A stretch of 64,000 bases of DNA, taken from an uncultured Tessaracoccus sp. (lineage in GTDB: Bacteria > Actinomycetota > Actinomycetes > Propionibacteriales > Propionibacteriaceae). The position numbers and the translations under genes are program-made. The DNA is taken from NCBI RefSeq assembly GCF_947286155.1, contig NZ_CAMYPD010000004.1, positions 1 through 64,000 of the forward strand, in the 5' to 3' direction. The notes below the pieces were generated by a model. The model had not been told where the DNA came from, made no database searches, and was given only the letters and a program-made list of their open reading frames with translations. This document shows, in pieces, positions 8,227 through 16,741 of the stretch; position 1 is the first letter of the stretch; each line of letters opens with the position of its first letter.

Positions 8227-9335
8227 CGAAGGCCCACCTTGCGCTCGGCTGCCACGTCGACGATCCGCCCGACGAGTTCCGCGTAGCTCATGCCAGTGGA
8301 CTGCCACAGCGATGGGAACATGGAGATTTGCGTGAATCCTGGCATGGTGTTCGCCTCGTTGATGAGCACCTCGCCGTCATCGGTGAGGAAGAAGTCGATG
8401 CGCGCCAACCCTTCGCAGTCCAGTGCGTTGAAGGCCTGCTTCGCGAGCTCCTGAATCCGGCTCACGAGCGGCTCGTCGACCTTGGCGGGAATGTCGAGCG
8501 CGGCGCCCTTCTCGTCGAAGTATTTCGTTTCGTAGTCGTAGAACCCGCTTTCGTCGAGCACGCGCACCTCGCCCAGCGGGGATGCCTCGCAGCCGTCGGG
8601 AAGGTCGGGGTTGGCGAGGACCGCGCACTCGATCTCGCGCCCGCGCACCCCCTCCTCAACGATGACCTTGGGGTCGAACTCGCGGGCGTGTTCGATGGCC
8701 TCCACCAGCCCAGTGGGGTCGTCGACCTTGGTGATACCCAACGACGAGCCACCGCGGCACGGCTTCACAAACAGCGGGTAGCTGAGGGCATTGCATTCGG
8801 CGAGCACGGCGTCGCGATGGTGGCGCCAGCGGCGGTCAGTGGCGACGACGTACGGCCCGACGGCGAGCCCCGCAGCCTCAAATGTCTGCCGCATGAAGTG
8901 CTTGTCCATGCCGACCGCGCTCGATGTGACTCCGCAGCCAACGTAGCGGATCCCCATCATTTCGAAGAGTCCCTGAATGGTGCCGTCTTCACCGAACGGG
9001 CCGTGCAGCAGCGCGAAGGCGACGTCGACGTCGTTCACGTTGATCAGATGTTCACCGCTACGGGTGGCGATCTGGCAGCCGTCTACGGTGCTCATCCAAA
9101 CCGCGTCTTCGTCGGGTTCGGCCACCTCGGGGGCAACGCCGTCGATGATGGCGTAGGCGGCCAGCACGTCGAGCGGCACCTGCGTCCAGCGTCCCGATTT
9201 CGCGATGCCAATGCCGACGACGTCGTACCGCGATCGGTCAATGGCACCGAGCACGCTCGCGGCGGTTAGGCATGAGATGGAGTGTTCGGGCGAGACGCCG
9301 CCGAACACCAGGGCCACCTTGGTGCGTTCCGACAT
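8223..9335 (-). CDS. ddl: D-alanine-D-alanine ligase
   Basis: This 370-residue ATP-grasp enzyme makes the D-Ala-D-Ala dipeptide of peptidoglycan. The N-terminus has VALVFGGVSPEHSISC. The ATP-grasp core has LFVKPCRGGSSLGITKVDD, and the metal-binding end has LINEANTMPGFTQISMFP. A strong ribosome-binding site, GAGGAGG, lies eight bases upstream. The gene is coupled to thiL by an ATGA overlap. Confidence 0.95.
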   Translation of the reverse strand: MSERTKVALVFGGVSPEHSISCLTAASVLGAIDRSRYDVVGIGIAKSGRWTQVPLDVLAAYAIIDGVAPEVAEPDEDAVWMSTVDGCQIATRSGEHLINVNDVDVAFALLHGPFGEDGTIQGLFEMMGIRYVGCGVTSSAVGMDKHFMRQTFEAAGLAVGPYVVATDRRWRHHRDAVLAECNALSYPLFVKPCRGGSSLGITKVDDPTGLVEAIEHAREFDPKVIVEEGVRGREIECAVLANPDLPDGCEASPLGEVRVLDESGFYDYETKYFDEKGAALDIPAKVDEPLVSRIQELAKQAFNALDCEGLARIDFFLTDDGEVLINEANTMPGFTQISMFPSLWQSTGMSYAELVGRIVDVAAERKVGLR

Positions 9336-9382
9336 GGTGATGCCTCCTCAACAACTGCGCCCGCCATCCTACAGTGGGCTGC

Positions 9383-10036
9383 ATGGAACCCATCGCGACG
9401 ATCCGCACCGATTTTCCCGAAAAGTTCGGCGTGCCTCGGCAAGCCGGCTTGGTGCCTGAGCTCGAGGGACGCGTGATCTTCCAGCCTGCGTTCCGTTCAT
9501 CCGACGCGGTGCGCGGGCTGGAGGGGTTCTCGCACATCTGGCTGGTGTGGCTGCTCTCGAAGTCGCCTGCCGAATGGTCGCCGACGGTGCGTCCACCCAG
9601 GCTCGGCGGCAACGAGCGCATGGGCGTGTTCGCAACCCGCGCGCCCGTTCGCCCGAACCCCATCGGGCTGTCCTGCGTGCGCCTGGTGCGCGTCGATCCT
9701 GGCCCGGAGCTCGTCGTCGCGGGCGCTGACCTCGTCGACGCAACCCCCATCCTCGATATCAAGCCGTACGTGCCTGCTGATGCGCAACCCGACGCCCGCT
9801 ACGGGTTTCTCTCCAGAAATGCCAGCTACCGGCTCCAAGTACAGATTCCCGACGAGCTCCTCGCCCTGGTGCCCGAAGCGAAGCGCAAGGCGCTCGTCGG
9901 GTTACTGAGCGAAGACCCGCGGCCCGCATACCAGCGCGACGGGCGTGCTTACGGTGTTGCATTCGCGGGCCACAACGTGCGGTTTCACGTGGAGGACGAG
10001 ACGCTCGTCGTCGATGCGATCACTCAGCTCGGCTGA
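9383..10036 (+). CDS. trmO: tRNA (N6-threonylcarbamoyladenosine-37-N6)-methyltransferase
   Basis: This 217-residue TsaA/YaeB-family protein starts MEPIATIRTDFPEKFGVPRQ, the family's typical N-terminus, and has SHIWLVWLL and FATRAPVRPNPIGLSCVRL. TrmO methylates t6A37 in tRNAs that read ACY codons. An ATG nine bases upstream is possible, but the 9383 start aligns better. The last 17 bases overlap the convergent plsC-type gene. Confidence 0.87.
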   Translation: MEPIATIRTDFPEKFGVPRQAGLVPELEGRVIFQPAFRSSDAVRGLEGFSHIWLVWLLSKSPAEWSPTVRPPRLGGNERMGVFATRAPVRPNPIGLSCVRLVRVDPGPELVVAGADLVDATPILDIKPYVPADAQPDARYGFLSRNASYRLQVQIPDELLALVPEAKRKALVGLLSEDPRPAYQRDGRAYGVAFAGHNVRFHVEDETLVVDAITQLG

Positions 10037-10757
10037 CGTATTCCTCTTTCCAGCTGTTCCAGATCAACTCAGGCGCGGGCTCTCCGCGCACGGATGCGTA
10101 CACGTCCGTGAGCGCCTCGGTGATGCGACGGTTGGCCTCGCGGACGTCGTCGTCGCTCGGTGTGTCGGACAGCAGATCAGTGAGCTCGACGGGCTCCCCC
10201 ACTGCTAGCCGAATAGGCCGCCTGCGCAGTGAGAACAGCTTGCGCAGCCGTAGATACCGCCCACCGAGCACCTCCTGGCACCCTTCTTGAGCGATGGGAA
10301 GCACCGGCACCCCCGTAGTGAGGGCCAGGCGCGCGGCACCATTGCGCGCCACCATGGGCCAGCCTCGCGGGTCGCGCGTAATGGTGCCTTCGGGAAAGAT
10401 GGCGACACAGTCGCCCTGCTCCAGTGCCTCGGCGGCGTGCCGCAGGGAGTCCTTGGCCCGCGCCGTGTGTCGTTCGACGGGAATCTGCCGGCATTGCACA
10501 GCCAGCCATCCGAGCACCGGCACCTTCCAGATGTCTGACTTGCCCAAGAATCTCGGCCAGCGTCCCGCAGCGACGAGCGCGTCGCCCAACGTGACGGTGT
10601 CGAAGTTCGAGGTGTGATTGCTGATGACGAGCACCCCGCCCTGCTTGGGAACACGATGCAGACCTCGCCATTTCCGCGTCACCAGCAGCGGCAGGAAGCA
10701 CCGCACAAACCCCACCAGGCTTCTGTACACGATGGGCGCAGATTCGGGCTTCGGCAT
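10020..10757 (-). CDS. plsC: 1-acyl-sn-glycerol-3-phosphate acyltransferase family protein
   Basis: The 245-residue protein has the acyltransferase catalytic motif ISNHTSNFD (NHx4D) and the substrate motif FPEGTITRDPRGWP. It should transfer an acyl chain to lysophosphatidate or a related lysolipid at the membrane. I placed the start at the ATG at 10757 (MPKPESAPIVYRS). The open frame extends 60 codons further but that part is non-homologous and runs towards the DUF222 promoter. It converges with trmO. Confidence 0.87.
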   Translation of the reverse strand: MPKPESAPIVYRSLVGFVRCFLPLLVTRKWRGLHRVPKQGGVLVISNHTSNFDTVTLGDALVAAGRWPRFLGKSDIWKVPVLGWLAVQCRQIPVERHTARAKDSLRHAAEALEQGDCVAIFPEGTITRDPRGWPMVARNGAARLALTTGVPVLPIAQEGCQEVLGGRYLRLRKLFSLRRRPIRLAVGEPVELTDLLSDTPSDDDVREANRRITEALTDVYASVRGEPAPELIWNSWKEEYVSRAE

Positions 10758-10860
10758 GGGGCCACTGTACTGCCCTGGCCTCGCTCTACTCGACCGTGCG
10801 CGACCCAGGCGGTCCCGCGTCTGGGTCGCACATTTACTGGAGATTTTTTGCACAACCCCT

Positions 10861-10888
10861 TTGTTTTCAAACGTTTGTTCGGTATGAT
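10861..10888 (+). promoter_or_regulatory. Promoter with embedded LexA-like box for the DUF222 gene
   Basis: A -35 box TTGTTT (10861-10866) and a -10 box TATGAT (10883-10888) are 16 bases apart. The spacer holds CAAACGTTTGTTCG (10868-10881), which differs from the LexA consensus CGAAC-N4-GTTCG at one base. A bound LexA would sit between the two promoter elements. Confidence 0.65.
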
Positions 10889-10912
10889 TGGTGGTGTTGA
10901 AGGAGAACAATG

Positions 10913-12265
10913 ATGTCCGACGCAGCACCTCTCGCATTCGCCGCCATGGTTCACGCGCGCAACGCCGCGCGCGCCGCTGAAGTTGCAGAAATCGTCGCGC
11001 TCCTCGAAGCGTCCGACACCTACGTGCTCGAAGAAGACATGACGCTACCCAAGGCCCTCCGCATCAAACGCCTCTCCTCCGGGCGCGACGGAGTGCGCGG
11101 TCCGTCGGAAGCGTTCGTCCTTGAAGCGAGCGCTGCTACCGGCATGAGCTTTTCCGGCATGCGCGAGCGCGTCTCCCAGGCACTCAGCATTCGCGCTCGG
11201 CATCCGCGCATCTGGCAGTTATTCATCTCCGGCAGTATTCAGTGGTGGATGGCCCTCAAGGTTGAGGAAGCCACCCAGAAGTTGCCTTGTTCGGCGGCCA
11301 TGGATGTCGATCGCCGCGCCTCGCACTGGCTGGGGATCAACTCGGTGTGGACGCTGTTCGAGCAGCTGCCCGTGTGGGTTACCGAAGCCGATGCTGAGGG
11401 CGCCCGGCGTCGAGCCCGAATTGCAGCCCAAGAGCGCTTCGTGCACGTTGGGCGCTTCGAAGACGAGCACGTCGGCATCTTCGGCAAGGTGGCTGCAGCC
11501 GACGGCGTGTTGTTCGATCAGGCTCTCGATCAGATCGCCGCCACGCTCCCCGAGCCCGAAGTTCCCGACGAACTCGAAGCGCACGAGCGTGCTTCCTTCA
11601 TCCGTGGCCAGCGCCGTGCCGCCGCCTTCGGCGTCTTCGCGCAGCAGGCCGTCGGTCAAGAGTCGTTGATGAGCGTAGAGATGGTGGTGCACGTCCCGGC
11701 GGAGCACTCCGCCGGGACGTCTGTTCCGGCAGCCGACGGCCAGGCGCCACTCGGGTCGGCGGCCTACGTCGAAGGTTGGGGTCACTTGCTCACGTCGACG
11801 CTGCCGGAGTTCCTCTCCGGCTCCAGTGTCACGGTACGGCCCGTACTGGACCCGAACCTGATTCCAGATGCACCCGGCAGCACACCGAGCAGCCGTCAGC
11901 TCTGCGCCTTGCAGGTTCGCAATCCGCGTTCGGTGTTTCCATTCTCCGCCACGAAGGCGAAGCACTGCGACGTCGACCACACCGTCGCCTACTCCCCCAG
12001 CCACGACGCGGGTGCCACGAGCATGTCCAACCTCGGCCCCCTCGACAGGCGTGCACACCGCATGAAAACCGCTGGCCACTGGCACCTGCAGCAGCCCGAA
12101 CCCGGTGTCTATCACTGGACGTCGCCACTGGGTTACCAATATCTGGTGACGGGCCGGGGCAGCGTCTGCACCCAGGTGCCCGACGTGCCCATCGCGCCCA
12201 TCCCGGAGCTGCCGCCGCAGCCACCCGTCGACGAACCCCCACCCGACTGGGCACGAGCCGCGTAA
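10913..12265 (+). CDS. DUF222 (13E12-type) HNH endonuclease-like protein
   Basis: This 450-residue protein has an N-terminal DUF222 domain (about residues 10-290) and a C-terminal HNH region. The core CDVDHTVAY (C352, D355, H356) and downstream N373 and H382 look intact, but both zinc-ligand cysteines of the usual CxFPGC finger are serines here (S340, S345, in SVFPFS). I chose the second ATG because AAGGAG lies seven bases before it. M. tuberculosis 13E12 genes are damage-induced, in line with the LexA-like box here. A proline-rich tail ends the protein. Whether it still cuts DNA is unclear. Confidence 0.85.
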   Translation: MSDAAPLAFAAMVHARNAARAAEVAEIVALLEASDTYVLEEDMTLPKALRIKRLSSGRDGVRGPSEAFVLEASAATGMSFSGMRERVSQALSIRARHPRIWQLFISGSIQWWMALKVEEATQKLPCSAAMDVDRRASHWLGINSVWTLFEQLPVWVTEADAEGARRRARIAAQERFVHVGRFEDEHVGIFGKVAAADGVLFDQALDQIAATLPEPEVPDELEAHERASFIRGQRRAAAFGVFAQQAVGQESLMSVEMVVHVPAEHSAGTSVPAADGQAPLGSAAYVEGWGHLLTSTLPEFLSGSSVTVRPVLDPNLIPDAPGSTPSSRQLCALQVRNPRSVFPFSATKAKHCDVDHTVAYSPSHDAGATSMSNLGPLDRRAHRMKTAGHWHLQQPEPGVYHWTSPLGYQYLVTGRGSVCTQVPDVPIAPIPELPPQPPVDEPPPDWARAA

Positions 12266-12278
12266 CGCCCACTCACCA

Positions 12279-12334
12279 CACCGGTACCCCGCACTCCTGC
12301 CGGAGTCGCGGGGTACCGGTGCTGCGTTCTTTTT
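12279..12334 (+). terminator. Rho-independent terminator after the DUF222 gene
   Basis: A perfect 14-bp outer stem (CACCGGTACCCCGC at 12279-12292 with its complement at 12308-12321) encloses a 5-bp inner stem (ACTCC/GGAGT). It is followed by a T-rich run at 12327-12334. The hairpin starts 14 bases after the stop codon. Confidence 0.88.
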
Positions 12335-12425
12335 ATGGCCCATGCAACAAGCACTCACCCCAGTTGCAGGCGCACCGACCGGGAACGTTGTTCAACCACA
12401 GGCGGGCGGCTGAATCGTTGGCGGC

Positions 12426-12983
12426 TCAGGCGGCAGCAGAAACGTGCAATACCTCGTAGGCGGTGACATCGGTGGAGCCCTCGTCCGCTTCATGAGTACT
12501 GAGCTCGACGAGGATGGCATCCCAGGTGGTGACATCGACGGCGGCGATTCGGGCCACGGTTAAATCAGTGTTCGTGGCGAGGAAGTCGGCGGTGGTGCCC
12601 TTGATGCAGTCGGACGGCGCGGCACTGGCCGGCAGCGGCACGGTCTTGACGGTGAGGCTGCGGGCGTTGGAATAGTCGGCCGGGCCAGTGACGAGCTGGT
12701 GGACTGTCCAGTCGTGGATCGAGTGGCGACCAAAGTCGCGCACGATGGCCGAGTAGCCGGGTTCTCCCCAGCAGAACTGGCGCATCCCGTCGATGTCGCG
12801 CCAGATGTAGAAGGGAGCGTAGGAGTTCTGAGGCGCGCCCTTGGCCTTCTCCTGGATGAGGTAGGCCTTAAACTCCAGTCCGAGGTAGCCGTCCATGAGA
12901 TGACCCGTCCGAGTGACACGATCGCGGATGATCTGCATGTCATAGTCGGTGGGCAAAGTGACCTGGTATTGCATGGCGTACAT
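12426..12983 (-). CDS. DUF4865 family protein
   Basis: This 185-residue protein starts MYAMQYQVTLPTDYDMQIIR and has the GLEFKAYLIQEKAKGAPQNS and YAPFYIWRDIDGMRQFCWG segments of DUF4865, a family of unknown function often found with TetR regulators. The gene is the last of a three-gene operon under the TetR gene. Its ATG overlaps the stop of the upstream broken cupin frame as TGATG. Confidence 0.82.
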   Translation of the reverse strand: MYAMQYQVTLPTDYDMQIIRDRVTRTGHLMDGYLGLEFKAYLIQEKAKGAPQNSYAPFYIWRDIDGMRQFCWGEPGYSAIVRDFGRHSIHDWTVHQLVTGPADYSNARSLTVKTVPLPASAAPSDCIKGTTADFLATNTDLTVARIAAVDVTTWDAILVELSTHEADEGSTDVTAYEVLHVSAAA

Positions 12984-13298
12984 CAGTGATTCTCCTTGAT
13001 TGTTGATTGCGTGGCATTCGGTCGTGGGAGTAACGGGTTCCTTCCGGTCAACAGTCGACAGACCATCGACTGTTCGGCTATAGAGCCAGACCAGTGCCGC
13101 TGGCCGGCATCACTCCAGACGGACTCGCCCTCGGTCAGGTGCCGGAGTGGTTGTCCTTCGACGTGGGCCGGGGCAACGCCGTCCGTGACGCAGAGCCGCC
13201 GTACCTCGGAGGGTTTGCCGGCGGGTGCGCGCTCAGCGACGAACGTGACAGCGTAGACACTCAGAGTCGACGGTGCCCTTCGGTACTCCAGGGGTCAT
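12983..13298 (-). pseudogene. Frameshifted cupin-domain gene in the tetR operon
   Basis: An ATG at 13298 overlaps the tetR stop (ATGA) and starts MTPGVPKGTVDS, but that frame stops after 21 codons. A second frame, open from the tetR stop to 12983, encodes VYAVTFVAERAP, then LCVTDGVAPAHVEGQPLRHL, then TEGESVWSDAGQRHWSG. These resemble the strands of small cupins (VTFEPGARTAW.., LYVTDGVG.., GDVVWxPPGxxHWHGA). The first metal motif (WHTHP) is missing. The +2 frame there reads ARTRRQTL, which fits the family's ART...GQTL with a deletion between. The gene fits exactly between tetR and DUF4865, so it is probably a decayed operon member. A sequencing error cannot explain the lost motif alone. Confidence 0.65.
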
Positions 13299-13861
13299 CC
13301 TCGACTCCAAGTGCGCAGGAGAGTCTTTGCACCGTGGACGGCTGCGTCAAACTCAGCGGGATCTTGCTGCGCGCGAGCCAGGACATAACCGCCTTGCACT
13401 GTAGCCACAACCAACGAGGCCAACTGGTGGGCGTCAGTCTCGGGCGGGAACTCACCTGCCTCAACCCCTTCGCTGACAACTGCCCCGATCATCTCCACCA
13501 ACCACGCCAAGGTCTCGGACACCGGCTGAAGCAGCTCAGGTGTAGCGAGCACGTCGGCGTCATACGTCATACGACCCATGCGGCAGCCTCGGAGCGAATC
13601 ACGTTGACGTTCAAGGTAGGCGACGAGACGTTCTGTGGCCGTCCCTTCGCCACGAAGCAGGGCATCCGCGTCCTCCCGCATGGCTTCCGCACTGGCTTCG
13701 AGTGCAGCCACAGCGAGAGCCTGTTTCCCCGAGAAGTGGTGGTACATGCTGCCTTGTCCGGCGTCGGCTCGGCTCAAGATCTCCTTCGGGCTGGTTGCTG
13801 CGTAACCCCGCTCCCACAGCAGCTCCTGGGCTGCATCCACAAGACGTGTCCTCGTGTCCAT
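13295..13861 (-). CDS. TetR/AcrR-family transcriptional regulator
   Basis: The 188-residue protein starts MDTRTRLVDAAQELLWERGY, followed by the helix-turn-helix SPKEILSRADAGQGSMYHHF. The C-terminal ligand domain (DADALLRGEG to ARAQQDP) resembles the TetR_C_6/33-like group. The ATG at 13861 gives the canonical N-terminus; the longer frame adds non-homologous residues. It heads an operon with the cupin remnant and DUF4865, which it likely represses. Confidence 0.88.
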   Translation of the reverse strand: MDTRTRLVDAAQELLWERGYAATSPKEILSRADAGQGSMYHHFSGKQALAVAALEASAEAMREDADALLRGEGTATERLVAYLERQRDSLRGCRMGRMTYDADVLATPELLQPVSETLAWLVEMIGAVVSEGVEAGEFPPETDAHQLASLVVATVQGGYVLARAQQDPAEFDAAVHGAKTLLRTWSRG

Positions 13862-13945
13862 ACTCCGACTGTACACACCAGTAGTTACAAAATGCAACGG
13901 AAAATACTCCATCACCCACCCAATCAACGTCTCCGGTCAGTCCAG

Positions 13946-14875
13946 CTAGACCTTGTCAGCTTGGATGATCCCGCAGATCTCGTCGGTGGTGATCTGCGCG
14001 TACGAGCGCCCATCGGGGCCGTGTTCTCGTCGTCCTAGATATCCTTTCGCGCCGGCGTGTTCCATGGGGCCGATCGTGCGGTGCTCGAACCGGTCGGAGC
14101 GCCGAATGCGCCCGTATGGCGAGAGCGGCGCCGTGACCCAGCGCCCTGGGAATGCGACGTTGCCGATGTAATGGAGCCGGTCGCCGGTGCCGGTGAGGTG
14201 CCACACGTGCTGCATCTTGTCGAGGCCGGGGTCGTCGCCGAAGATGCCTCCTATGGAGATGAGGTTGACGGGGATGTCGAAGCGGTCGAGGAACCAGCCG
14301 GCACCGAGCGCCATCTGCGCCCCGCCGGAGAACCCGATGAGTGTGACGGGCACGCCGCTGCCCCGGACGTAACCTTTACGTTGGAGTGAACGCCAGATCT
14401 CCTGCGCCAGGCCGATATTGAACGTTGGGCCGTAGCGCGGGTCGGCGGAGACGAGCACCTGCGCCACGTTGCGCAGGTTGATCAGCATCGGCAACATCAG
14501 GGGGAATCGCCCGCGGCGCAGCTTGTCGAGCGTCCCCCACAGCCAGGCCGTAGTGCGTTGCAGCAGGCCCTGGTTGTTCACGGCGTAGGGGAACACGTCG
14601 TCGACGATACGCACGCCGGGCATCCGCCGCGCCAATTCGTCCAGCCACGCTTGCTCTCGACGAGACAGCTCGCCGCCCAGCGTGCCCACGCCAGATAAGT
14701 AGACGAGGTAGTGCTCGGAGGACGTTTCCGACGACGGCTCCAACGCGAGTTGCTCCATCGTGTGCGCTATTTCGCGTTCGCCGCGATCGGCCCACCAGTT
14801 CAGTGACTCCAGTGGGGACAACAGTACGAACAGCACCACGATCAGCACTGCGCCCCAGATCAGTGAGCTCATCAT
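13946..14875 (-). CDS. Membrane-anchored GxSxG alpha/beta-hydrolase-like protein
   Basis: I do not recognise a named family. The 309-residue protein has one N-terminal membrane segment (about residues 4-20), then a domain with LVYLSGVGTLGGELSRREQA and the nucleophile elbow LIGFSGG (S183 inside GFSGG at 181-185). A conserved FPYAVNNQGL and a later VWHLTGTGDRLHYIG could bring the acid and histidine. This suggests an esterase-like fold next to the membrane. Its start overlaps the stop of the upstream membrane protein by ATGA, so the two proteins are probably partners. Confidence 0.7.
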   Translation of the reverse strand: MMSSLIWGAVLIVVLFVLLSPLESLNWWADRGEREIAHTMEQLALEPSSETSSEHYLVYLSGVGTLGGELSRREQAWLDELARRMPGVRIVDDVFPYAVNNQGLLQRTTAWLWGTLDKLRRGRFPLMLPMLINLRNVAQVLVSADPRYGPTFNIGLAQEIWRSLQRKGYVRGSGVPVTLIGFSGGAQMALGAGWFLDRFDIPVNLISIGGIFGDDPGLDKMQHVWHLTGTGDRLHYIGNVAFPGRWVTAPLSPYGRIRRSDRFEHRTIGPMEHAGAKGYLGRREHGPDGRSYAQITTDEICGIIQADKV

Positions 14876-15513
14876 CGCGTGGGCTCCTTATGCTGTCCGA
14901 CGGGAACCATGGGAGTGCCAGCGAGGATGTCGCGGGACTGCACGAACGTCGGTCTGCCCGACGCGAGCGTCCATAGCCGGCCCACCACCCAGTTGATCGG
15001 TTCGGCGAGCAACCTGGATAGAAGCTGCATGACGAGCCAACCAGCGATGGTGATGGCCAGCGCCGACCAGCGCCCTAATCCGAACACGTGCTGGGTGCCG
15101 ACCCAGATGATGAGGTAGCTCCACACCTCGAGCAGACGCCCAATCCCGAGCCCGATGTGCGGCATGGCAGTGATGAATGCGAACACGTGTGGCCCAAGCG
15201 CTAGGAGCGCCACTTCGATGAGCGGGACCAACGGCATGGCGCGCATTAGCACCAGCGATCCGATACACCAGATCATCGCCGCTTGAATCACATAGAGCGA
15301 GACGAGCAGCAGAGCATTCACGAGCACACTCGTGAGGAGTCTGAGACCCGCGATGTGGTTGATCTTGAGCACGGCGACGTGCCCGAGCATCGACGACAAA
15401 CCTGCAAGAAGCGCCACCCAGGCGGCGATCTGCCATGTAAGACTGTCAGGTTGCTGGAAGATCGCCGGGTCGAGTCTCAACGCAGCAGCCAACGTCGCGA
15501 GCACTTCCAGCAC
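14872..15513 (-). CDS. Polytopic membrane protein of unknown function
   Basis: The 213-residue protein has about five hydrophobic segments (near residues 28-45, 60-85, 88-112, 120-135 and 140-165) and a short basic tail. I do not recognise the family; a Yip1-like fold is possible but not shown. It is the first gene of a two-gene operon with the GxSxG protein. Confidence 0.65.
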   Translation of the reverse strand: MLEVLATLAAALRLDPAIFQQPDSLTWQIAAWVALLAGLSSMLGHVAVLKINHIAGLRLLTSVLVNALLLVSLYVIQAAMIWCIGSLVLMRAMPLVPLIEVALLALGPHVFAFITAMPHIGLGIGRLLEVWSYLIIWVGTQHVFGLGRWSALAITIAGWLVMQLLSRLLAEPINWVVGRLWTLASGRPTFVQSRDILAGTPMVPVGQHKEPTR

Positions 15514-15557
15514 GCACTCGAGTCTAGCCCCCGCATCCAGACACAGCTGGCGGGGTA

Positions 15558-16715
15558 TCAGGGGCGCGAGTATCGAGGCGGCAAGTCCAGTTGCTGCAGG
15601 GTTTCGGCGACGGCGTGTTCCAGGTTGTGGGCGCCTTCGGCGAGCGCTGTGTCGAGGTCTGTCGCAGGGTTGACGATGGGCACGGCGGCGAGCACACCGT
15701 CGGGTAGTGGCGTGTTGGCGTCCTGCACGCGCCCAGCGAACATCACGGTAGGCACCCCATGCGCTGCCGCTCGGGTCGCGACAGCTGCCGGCACCTTCCC
15801 AGCAGCCGACTGCGTATCCCAGGTGCCCTCGCCGGTAAGCACGAGCGACGCTCGACTGACCAGCGCGTCAAGTCCGACCGCATCCATGATGAACTCAGCA
15901 CCCGAGCGGATGGTGGCGTTCGTAAACGCAAGCAGACCAGCACCCAGGCCACCCGCAGCACCCGACCCAGGCACGTCAGGAACACCCTTGCCAACGGCGG
16001 GTTCGACGATGTCCGCCCACCGCCCCAGCGCAGCATCCAGCTCCGCGACGGCCTGCGAATCCGCACCTTTCTGCGGCCCGAAGATGTGGCTGGCGCCATT
16101 GGCGCCGAGCAGGGGGTTCGTCACATCACTCGCGATGGTGATGCGCACGTCTCGAAGCCGAGGATCGATACGTTCGGTATCGACGGCGGCCAGCCTCGCG
16201 AGCGCCGCACCGCCGGGCGGCAACGGCGCGCCATGCTCGTCGAGGAACCGCACACCCAGCGCGGCGAACATGCCCGCGCCGGCATCATTCGTAGCACTGC
16301 CACCCAACCCGACGAGGATCTCGTCGACACCCAAATCCAGCGCCGCAAGAAACAGCTCGCCCACCCCAAAGGAGGTGGCGCGCCGCGCGTCGCGCTCGTC
16401 GCGTTTGAGCAGCTCCAAACCGGCCGCAGCCGCCATCTCCACGACGGCCAACCGCCGCTCAGGCACGTGCACGATGTTGGCGACGATAGGCCGACCCAGC
16501 GCATCGTGGCACCGCACCTCAACGAACTCCCCGCCCAGCGCCAAGCGCAAGGCCTCCCCCGTGCCCTCACCACCGTCGGCCAGCGGTACCAGCACCGGAT
16601 CACACGAACCCAACGCGCGCCGAACACCCCGCTCCATCGCCCCAGCCGCTTCCGCAGCCGTCATCGACTCCTTAAACGAATCAGGTGCACAAACGATCAA
16701 CGATGGTCGCTCCAT
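15558..16715 (-). CDS. Glycerate kinase
   Basis: This 385-residue protein has the N-terminus LIVCAPDSFKESMTAAEAAG, the VPLADGGEGTGEAL loop, VGLGGSATNDAGAGMFAALG and IASDVTNPLLGANGASHIFGP typical of the GlxK/GarK glycerate 2-kinases. It phosphorylates D-glycerate for entry into lower glycolysis or the serine cycle. It stands alone between the membrane-protein pair and the arabinan locus. No glyoxylate or glycerate genes are nearby. Confidence 0.9.
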   Translation of the reverse strand: MERPSLIVCAPDSFKESMTAAEAAGAMERGVRRALGSCDPVLVPLADGGEGTGEALRLALGGEFVEVRCHDALGRPIVANIVHVPERRLAVVEMAAAAGLELLKRDERDARRATSFGVGELFLAALDLGVDEILVGLGGSATNDAGAGMFAALGVRFLDEHGAPLPPGGAALARLAAVDTERIDPRLRDVRITIASDVTNPLLGANGASHIFGPQKGADSQAVAELDAALGRWADIVEPAVGKGVPDVPGSGAAGGLGAGLLAFTNATIRSGAEFIMDAVGLDALVSRASLVLTGEGTWDTQSAAGKVPAAVATRAAAHGVPTVMFAGRVQDANTPLPDGVLAAVPIVNPATDLDTALAEGAHNLEHAVAETLQQLDLPPRYSRP

Positions 16716-16741
16716 ACGAAGGAGTGTACGCGGCAGCCTCC

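Noticed and set aside
12996..14038. Plus-strand open frames over the tetR/cupin region
   Set aside because: No family features. The minus strand has clear TetR and DUF4865 genes and overlap junctions.
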